A stretch of DNA of 12,038 nt from Candidatus Izemoplasmatales bacterium (lineage in GTDB: Bacteria > Bacillota_I > Bacilli_A > Izemoplasmatales > Hujiaoplasmataceae): positions 1-12,038 of the forward strand of contig JAQWBC010000017.1 in the NCBI GenBank assembly GCA_028707415.1. The letters run 5' to 3'. Shown one piece after another: positions 7,815 to 12,038 of this stretch. Position 1 is the stretch's first letter. The number at the start of each line of letters is the position of its first letter. The notes beneath the pieces are model-generated. The model ran no database searches, had not been told where the DNA came from, and saw only the letters and a list, made by a program, of their open reading frames with translations. The translations under genes and the position numbers were made by a program.

Positions 7815-8241
7815 CGATTGTTTCCTCCGCATAATAGGCAGCTATTTTTCGATACACTTTTGCTGAAATTGTTTTCAAAGTTGTCATTTCATCTTCAGTA
7901 AGGGCACTTTCTTCTAATTGATCCCACTCTTTGATCGTCGCATATACCTTCTGCGCAGCGATTTGCCCTTGCTCTGTGATCGATAGAACATATCCCCGTG
8001 CATCACTTGGATCAATGGTTTTATTTATATATCCAAGTTCGCTTAGATGGCAGATAGCTCTAGTAGTATGAGATTTATGAAATGGCGATTTTTCAATCAA
8101 AACATTCATTTTGATGGTTTTGGCAAGGTCGATGTCAATCAGATACCGTCCGACTGGCCCGGAAAGCCTGATGGTCGCTAAATGCTCGTCAAAAAAACGA
8201 TAGCGATATTTGTTGATCAGATGATCATATTTGTGTAGCAT
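7798..8241 (-). CDS. MarR-family transcriptional regulator of the ABC exporter
   Basis: Winged-helix regulator, 147 residues, the usual MarR length. The DNA-binding part spans about residues 35-95: the recognition-helix region KSHTTRAICHLSELGYI and the wing DPSDARGYVLSITEQG, typical of MarR proteins. Flanking helices would form the dimer. Such proteins usually repress their own operon and leave DNA on binding a small ligand. ATG 8241 is chosen over the in-frame ATG 8268 because AAGGAG sits six bases before it, and 8268 would lie upstream of the predicted transcription start. A 9-bp inverted repeat covers the promoter, as expected for autoregulation. The gene is first in the operon and overlaps the first ABC gene by 17 bp, so it probably controls the exporter. 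Direct repression is inferred. Confidence 0.9.
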   Translation of the reverse strand: MLHKYDHLINKYRYRFFDEHLATIRLSGPVGRYLIDIDLAKTIKMNVLIEKSPFHKSHTTRAICHLSELGYINKTIDPSDARGYVLSITEQGQIAAQKVYATIKEWDQLEESALTEDEMTTLKTISAKVYRKIAAYYAEETIDEENL

Positions 8242-8270
8242 TTTGAACTCCTTTCGTAAAACACTCATTT

Positions 8271-8299
8271 AGTATATATTTAATTAGTTGCGTTGTCAA
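8271..8299 (-). promoter_or_regulatory. Promoter of the marR-ABC operon
   Basis: On the minus strand, -35 TTGACA (8294-8299, a perfect match) and -10 TATACT (8271-8276, one mismatch) are exactly 17 bases apart. Transcription would start near 8264, giving a leader of about 23 bases to ATG 8241. This is one of the two best promoters in the window, so the operon would be strongly expressed unless repressed. Confidence 0.85.
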
Positions 8300-8305
8300 C
8301 TAATT
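8282..8305. promoter_or_regulatory. Probable MarR operator: perfect 9-bp inverted repeat over the -35 box
   Basis: AATTAGTTG (8282-8290) and CAACTAATT (8297-8305) are perfect reverse complements separated by six bases. The repeat covers the whole -35 box of the marR promoter and part of the spacer, so a bound dimer would block RNA polymerase. The half-site centres are 15 bases apart, somewhat over one helical turn, which suits a MarR dimer. That this MarR protein binds here is inferred from position and symmetry. Confidence 0.75.
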
Positions 8306-8311
8306 TTTATG

Positions 8312-8344
8312 TAAAAAGAAAACTTGTGGATTGCCCCATAAGTT
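8312..8344 (-). terminator. Rho-independent terminator of degV
   Basis: Minus-strand hairpin five bases after the degV stop: AACTTATGG pairs with CCACAAGTT (8336-8344 with 8321-8329, one A-C mismatch), with a six-base loop, followed by a run of nine U interrupted by one C (8311-8320). It should insulate marR from degV read-through. Confidence 0.8.
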
Positions 8345-8349
8345 ATCGA

Positions 8350-9195
8350 TTATTTTAAGATGTAGAGAATACCAATACATCCTTGCCCGCAATGACTGGA
8401 AATAACACATCCAGCCGAAGTTGTGTATTGATTCTTTATAGGAAGATTTTTGATTCTTGCTTTGATATAATCAACGGATTCATCGGCCATTGAGTGAGTC
8501 ACCATTAAAAAATCTTCATCTAGTTGATCTTTTAATCCTTGAACTTCGTTTATCAAAATATCTAACCCAGAAGTAATCTTCCCGTGTCCCTTTTTGCCAA
8601 CCGCCATCTCACCATTAATTACTTTAATTATCGGCTTAATTTTCAAAAGCGTTCCCACAAAGGCTACCAAGGAATTACATCTTCCGCCTTTATATAGATA
8701 ATCCATAGTATTGATGACAAATTGTGTCCTGACTTTTGGAATCAATTCCTTAATTTTTTGGGTAATGGTGATGACATCATCACCTTGATCCCGATATTGG
8801 CATGCTTTTAACACTAAAAGTCCTGTCCCTGATGACAAATTACCAGAATCAATTAAATGAATGTCCGTGGATTTTAAAAGTTGTTTAGCCAGATTAGCAC
8901 TCTGAAGAGTCGCAGAAAATTTGGAACCAATACCCGTATATATGATTTTATATCCTTGATCAAGATAATGTTTGAACCGGGTGGCAAATGTCCCCGGCGC
9001 CACCGCTGCGGTTTTAGGAAGATATCCACATTGTTTGATTTTATCATACATTTCGCTAACAGTTAAGGTTTCTCCGTCAAGGAATGATTCTTCACCGAAA
9101 TTTACATATAGAGGAATAATTTCAATATCATATTTGATGACTAATTCATGAGTCAAATCACAAGTGCTGTCCGATATGATTTTTATTTTGTCCAT
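8350..9195 (-). CDS. DegV-family fatty-acid-binding protein (FakB-like)
   Basis: DegV protein of 281 residues, full length. Family members bind a fatty acid and, where characterised (FakB), present it to the kinase FakA to make acyl-phosphate for phospholipid synthesis. The N-terminal SDSTCDL (8-14) and GSKFSATLQSA (90-100) are family hallmarks. T62, R172 (in YKGGRCN) and H268 lie where FakB proteins have the residues that contact the fatty-acid carboxylate. The C-terminal motif reads HCGQG where HxGPG is usual, and two Cys (269, 273) flank it. ATG 9195 has GGTGA ten bases upstream. The gene is monocistronic, with its own promoter (9221-9249) and terminator (8312-8344). No FakA/DAK2 gene is in the window. 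Fatty-acid binding is inferred from the family; chain preference is unknown. Confidence 0.92.
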   Translation of the reverse strand: MDKIKIISDSTCDLTHELVIKYDIEIIPLYVNFGEESFLDGETLTVSEMYDKIKQCGYLPKTAAVAPGTFATRFKHYLDQGYKIIYTGIGSKFSATLQSANLAKQLLKSTDIHLIDSGNLSSGTGLLVLKACQYRDQGDDVITITQKIKELIPKVRTQFVINTMDYLYKGGRCNSLVAFVGTLLKIKPIIKVINGEMAVGKKGHGKITSGLDILINEVQGLKDQLDEDFLMVTHSMADESVDYIKARIKNLPIKNQYTTSAGCVISSHCGQGCIGILYILK

Positions 9196-9220
9196 AAAAT
9201 TAATTTCACCGCCGTATTTG

Positions 9221-9249
9221 ATTATATGTAAACAATATTACTTTGTAAA
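9221..9249 (-). promoter_or_regulatory. Promoter of degV
   Basis: On the minus strand, -35 TTTACA (9244-9249) and a perfect -10 TATAAT (9221-9226) are separated by 17 bases. Transcription would start near 9214, giving a leader of about 19 bases. Confidence 0.8.
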
Positions 9250-9295
9250 GATAATCAGGCGTTTTTACAAAAATACCGTTTTTTGCTGACAGTGC

Positions 9296-9325
9296 TTGGT
9301 CAAAAAAACTAATAAGTGATATAAT
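9296..9325 (+). promoter_or_regulatory. Extended -10 promoter of the fumarase operon
   Basis: A perfect -10 TATAAT (9320-9325) is preceded by TG one base upstream (9317-9318), forming an extended -10 element. A poor -35 box TTGGTC (9296-9301) lies 18 bases away. Transcription would start near 9332, right at the SD, so the leader would be only about 12 bases. It is divergent from the degV promoter, with 46 bases between the two -35 boxes. Confidence 0.65.
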
Positions 9326-9343
9326 AAATCCGAGGTGAATCGG

Positions 9344-10183
9344 ATGCGTACAATCTCTAAAGAATATCTGATATCTGAATTAGAACGGATTATTATTGAA
9401 GCAGCTACCGTACTAGATGACGAAGTCGTCACCTGTTTACAAGTCGGCAAAGCCCAAGAAACATCTAAATTACCAATTCATATCATTGATGAAATCATTG
9501 ATAACCAACTGATTGCCCGAAACGAAAGAATACCGATTTGTCAAGACACGGGAGTCGCTGTGTTTTTTGTCGAAATTGGCAACGATTTGCACTTTGATTA
9601 TAATCTAACTGATGCAATTAACCAAGCTGTCAGAAACGGATATATCAATGGGTACCTTCGCAAATCGATTGTCAATCATCCTCTTGACCGAAAAAACACG
9701 TTGGATAATACCCCGGCCATTATTCATTACTCCCTGATAAGCGGTGATCGACTGCGTATTCGCTTCGCCCCCAAGGGTGGTGGCAGCGAAAACATGAGTA
9801 AAATGACGATGCTAACCCCAGCTGATGGACGCCAAGGAATTATTGATTTTGTTGTGAACACCGTTAAAAACGCCGGTGGCAAGGCTTGCCCACCGATTAT
9901 TTTAGGAATTGGCATTGGTGGCAACTTTGAAAAATCGGCATTGCTAGCTAAGGAAGCTTTATTCCGCAAACTCAGCGATGAAGCCTTAAATCCACTTGAT
10001 AAAAAATTAGAAGAAGACATTCTAAAAGCCATTAATGAAACAAACGTCGGACCGATGGGATTAAAAGGAAAAACGACGTGCCTTGCAGTTAAAGTCAACT
10101 CATTTTCGTGTCATATTGCTTCTTTACCAGTAGCTGTGAATATTCAATGCCACGCCGCAAGACATAAGGAAGTGATACTGTGA
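9344..10183 (+). CDS. Class I fumarate hydratase (or L-tartrate dehydratase), alpha subunit
   Basis: Alpha subunit of a two-subunit iron-sulfur hydro-lyase, which reversibly hydrates fumarate to malate. The 279 residues match the N-terminal half of FumA and the TtdA subunit. The three Cys expected to hold the [4Fe-4S] cluster are C66 (PICQDTG), C182 (ACPPIILGIGIGG) and C269 (NIQCHAARH). APKGGGSENMS (142-152) is another family block. ATG 9344 is chosen because GAGGTG lies six bases upstream; an in-frame GTG at 9335 falls within that SD. The stop overlaps the start of the beta subunit by four bases (GTGA). L-tartrate dehydratase (TtdAB) is homologous and cannot be excluded, but with no tartrate gene nearby fumarase is more likely. 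The cluster would be oxygen-sensitive, which fits an anaerobic or microaerobic life. Confidence 0.93.
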   Translation: MRTISKEYLISELERIIIEAATVLDDEVVTCLQVGKAQETSKLPIHIIDEIIDNQLIARNERIPICQDTGVAVFFVEIGNDLHFDYNLTDAINQAVRNGYINGYLRKSIVNHPLDRKNTLDNTPAIIHYSLISGDRLRIRFAPKGGGSENMSKMTMLTPADGRQGIIDFVVNTVKNAGGKACPPIILGIGIGGNFEKSALLAKEALFRKLSDEALNPLDKKLEEDILKAINETNVGPMGLKGKTTCLAVKVNSFSCHIASLPVAVNIQCHAARHKEVIL

Positions 10184-10713
10184 GTCAAGATATAATCAAA
10201 TTGACAACGCCGATTTCTGATGAGGCCAGGCTAAAACTGCGAGTCGGAGATCTTGTCCATATTTCCGGTGTCATATATACAGGAAGAGATGCCGCGCATA
10301 AGTTGATGGTTCAGGCAATAACAAGCGGTGAAACGCTTCCATTTGAACTCAATCACCAGGCTATTTATTATGTTGGACCGACTCCCGCTAAACCCGGACA
10401 AGTGATTGGTTCGTGTGGACCGACTTCCAGTTATCGAATGGATCCATATAGTCCGGTTCTGATGGAGAATGGATTAAAAGTGATGATTGGCAAAGGCCCC
10501 CGAAGCAAAGTTTTTCAAGCTGAGTTAGTAAAAAACCAAGCCGTTTATCTTGATGTGACCGGGGGAATCGGTGCGTTGTTATCCAAACGCGTTTTGAAAA
10601 TGGAAGTCATTGCATACCCATGGTTAGAAAGTGAAGCTGTTCATAAACTATTAGTCGTTGATTTTCCCGCCATTGTCGCTTATGATACTTTCGGCAACGA
10701 CATTTTCGAATAA
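10180..10713 (+). CDS. Class I fumarate hydratase (or L-tartrate dehydratase), beta subunit
   Basis: Beta subunit of the same hydro-lyase, 177 residues, equal to the C-terminal domain of single-chain FumA or to TtdB. Hallmarks are VGDLVHISGVIYTGRDAAH (22-40, with R36, D37 and H40), YYVGPTPAKPG (63-73) and GSCGPTSSYRMDPY (77-90). The start is GTG, with AAGGAAG seven bases upstream inside the alpha gene, and a four-base GTGA overlap gives translational coupling and an equal ratio of the two subunits. The product is probably cytosolic. The gene ends the operon and is followed, 48 bases later, by a terminator shared with the convergent permease gene. Confidence 0.93.
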   Translation: MSQDIIKLTTPISDEARLKLRVGDLVHISGVIYTGRDAAHKLMVQAITSGETLPFELNHQAIYYVGPTPAKPGQVIGSCGPTSSYRMDPYSPVLMENGLKVMIGKGPRSKVFQAELVKNQAVYLDVTGGIGALLSKRVLKMEVIAYPWLESEAVHKLLVVDFPAIVAYDTFGNDIFE

Positions 10714-10761
10714 ATAAAACGGATAAAAATATTAAAAAACAATACACTTTCTATAATAATT

Positions 10762-10807
10762 AAAAAAAGCTGATGATAAGGATAATTCCCTATAATCAGC
10801 TTTTTTT
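10762..10807. terminator. Bidirectional rho-independent terminator between fumarase and permease genes
   Basis: A 13-bp perfect stem, AAAAAAAGCTGAT (10762-10774) with ATCAGCTTTTTTT (10795-10807), has A and T runs at its base, so it gives a U-tract on either strand. Internal pairs (ATA/TAT and GG/CC around a bulge) extend the stem. It serves the fumarase operon (plus strand) and the permease gene (minus strand, stop codon at 10806-10808 inside the last T run). The 48 bases between 10714 and 10761 hold nothing recognisable. Confidence 0.88.
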
Positions 10808-12038
10808 ACTCTGTTCGTAAAGCAATTACCGGATCTTTTTTTGAAGCTAGTCTTGCCGGGATAAATCCGGACATAAAAGCTAACACGACACTAATTGCCA
10901 CTAAAATCGATGCATCAATGATTTTTAAACTAGCTACATTCGGCATTTCCGCGTAATATTCGATAATCATGTTAACTGGAATGACCAATAAATATGTAAT
11001 TCCGATGCCAACGATGCCGGCAATAAAACCAATAATCAAGTTTTCACTGTTAAATACGCGAGATACATCCTTTTTTCTCGCTCCCAAAGCGCGTAAAACG
11101 CCGATTTCTTTTGTTCTTTCTAAAACGGAAATATAAGTGATAATGGCAATCATAATTGATGACACGACGAGCGATACCGCCGCAAAGGCAATCAAAACAA
11201 TTTCAATCGTATCCAGCACGCGTCTGACAATGGATGTAAAGGTCGTCGCCCAATCTATGAATTCAATTCGGTCAGCGGAATCAGCGGAATAGCCTTTCAT
11301 AGTATTATAGGATTCGAGATAATCCCCAATTATTTCTTTGGCGTCAAAATCAGTAGCGTAGATATAAATGTTATCAACGTGAGTACTCACCTCGTCAGGG
11401 TAGTTTGCATAAATGTAATCAATTGCATCCGAAGTGAACCCAAGCCCACTATAAAAAATGCCGACGTTATAAGTGGTTTTCAATCTGACGATTCCCGAAA
11501 TTCTTACATTTAAAACGGCATCTGCGTCAAAAGTTAAAGCATCATAAGCACCAATATTTAATTTAAATTCTTGACCAACAATTTCCGAAAATGCAAATTC
11601 ATTGATTTCTCCTTCTTCAGTGCCGATATTATCAAAGCCCAAATTAGTTAATATAGTTTTACTGATGCGGTTGTAATCGTCAACGACGAGAATAACTTCA
11701 AGAGATCCGTTTTCAAAATCGTTGACTGGGAATTCCCCATATAATAGATCGTAACCATCATTAAGTAGGGTTCCTTCCGGCAGTCGATTTAAGAAAGGAC
11801 CATTCATGCTCTGAGACAATATGTTTTGCGGGCTCAATGTTTGCGTGTTTGTCTCGATGTAGACTCTGGTATATGTTGTATCACCTGTTTGTCGCAATAG
11901 TGACATATTAACGAATCTCACATACTTAATTCCAGAGATATATTGGCTGCCATCTCCCGCCGCAAAATCAGTAACATACTCGACATACTCATCGGTAATT
12001 GTATTAGGGGAAGCTTGCTGAGTTCTGGGAACATAGAG
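10806..12038 (-). CDS. FtsX/MacB-type ABC permease, N-terminal part beyond the window
   Basis: Last 410 residues of a permease, open to the right edge with no stop. The visible part begins in an extracytoplasmic region (residues 1 to about 270 here), rich in Asp, Tyr and Thr. Three hydrophobic segments follow: the first reads IEIVLIAFAAVSLVVSSIMI, then one starting LIIGFIAGIVGIGI and one starting ILVAISVVLAFMSG. Between the first and second is ERTKEIGVLRALGARKKDV, the FtsX-domain hallmark of LolC/LolE, MacB and FtsX proteins; the end reads PARLASKKDPVIALRTE, also typical. Such proteins use an ATPase to drive movement of the outside domain rather than classic transport. The ATPase, separate or fused at the N-terminus as in related Bacillota proteins, is not in view. 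An apparent GTG start at 11921 is internal and should be ignored. Substrate unknown. Confidence 0.9.
   Translation of the reverse strand, partial: LYVPRTQQASPNTITDEYVEYVTDFAAGDGSQYISGIKYVRFVNMSLLRQTGDTTYTRVYIETNTQTLSPQNILSQSMNGPFLNRLPEGTLLNDGYDLLYGEFPVNDFENGSLEVILVVDDYNRISKTILTNLGFDNIGTEEGEINEFAFSEIVGQEFKLNIGAYDALTFDADAVLNVRISGIVRLKTTYNVGIFYSGLGFTSDAIDYIYANYPDEVSTHVDNIYIYATDFDAKEIIGDYLESYNTMKGYSADSADRIEFIDWATTFTSIVRRVLDTIEIVLIAFAAVSLVVSSIMIAIITYISVLERTKEIGVLRALGARKKDVSRVFNSENLIIGFIAGIVGIGITYLLVIPVNMIIEYYAEMPNVASLKIIDASILVAISVVLAFMSGFIPARLASKKDPVIALRTE

Noticed and set aside
8242..8268. Longer MarR start at ATG 8268.
   Set aside because: AAGGAG lies right before ATG 8241, and the predicted transcription start near 8264 is downstream of 8268.
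9258..9277. Imperfect inverted repeat (GGCGTTTTT / AAAAATACC) between the degV and fumarase promoters as an operator.
   Set aside because: Two mismatches in nine pairs, and the matching bases are mostly A and T, so chance explains it.
9283..9301. TGAC/GTCA inverted repeat just upstream of the fumarase promoter.
   Set aside because: Only four-base arms with an eight-base gap; too weak to call a site.
9727..10098. Minus-strand open frame of 123 codons inside the fumarase alpha gene.
   Set aside because: Antisense to a gene with all family motifs; no start signal.
1..12038. CRISPR arrays, tRNA or rRNA genes, insertion sequences, phage genes or defence systems.
   Set aside because: No repeated spacers, cloverleaf-like stretches, transposase motifs or terminal repeats were seen. 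All coding space belongs to housekeeping or transport families.

Overview
The window is AT-rich bacterial DNA with strong AGGAGG-type Shine-Dalgarno (SD) sites, consensus sigma-A-like promoters and U-tract terminators. Packing is very tight, and several neighbouring genes overlap. UGA is used as a real stop codon (rimO, the radical SAM gene, the first ABC gene and the fumarase alpha gene end in TGA) and Trp is TGG, so this is the standard code and not the Mycoplasma code. The gene types fit a low-GC Gram-positive (Bacillota) or a deep Mollicutes-related lineage of the Erysipelotrichia, Acholeplasma or Izemoplasma kind: a MarR-controlled heterodimeric ABC exporter, a DegV/FakB protein, a DUF368 (PopT) transporter, a two-subunit class I fumarase and an FtsX-like permease with a large outside domain. 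That placement is inference; no rRNA or other taxonomic marker is present.

Layout. (1) 1-3929, minus strand: a compact operon read rimO, DUF368/PopT membrane protein, SPL-like radical SAM protein, M20 amidohydrolase (cut by the left edge). Gaps are a few bases or overlaps, and a promoter lies at about 4010-4037. (2) 4060-8241, minus strand: a MarR regulator followed by two ABC exporter half-transporters overlapping by 17 and 4 bp. The promoter upstream of marR is near perfect, and a perfect 9-bp inverted repeat covers its -35 box, which is what an autorepressor site would look like. A terminator overlaps the last stop codon. (3) 8350-9195, minus strand: a monocistronic DegV gene with its own promoter and terminator. 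(4) 9344-10713, plus strand: the alpha and beta subunits of a class I [4Fe-4S] fumarase, divergent from degV. (5) 10806-12038, minus strand: the C-terminal part of an FtsX/MacB-type permease cut by the right edge, convergent with the fumarase genes and separated from them by a bidirectional terminator.

How the genes work together. The clearest functional unit is the marR-ABC-ABC operon. The two ATPase subunits are complementary: the first has a good LSGGQ-type signature but lacks the catalytic Glu and the H-loop His, while the second has both of those but a damaged signature. They should form one heterodimer with one active and one degenerate ATP site, as in BmrCD, LmrCD and TM287/288. Expression is probably induced when a ligand releases the MarR protein. 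The rimO operon mixes ribosomal protein modification, lipid-carrier recycling and two enzymes of unknown substrate; no shared pathway is evident.

Every stretch between genes is under 150 bases and is accounted for by promoters, terminators or short leaders. I found no CRISPR array, tRNA, rRNA, insertion sequence or clearly new system. The observations below are mostly well-supported details within known families.
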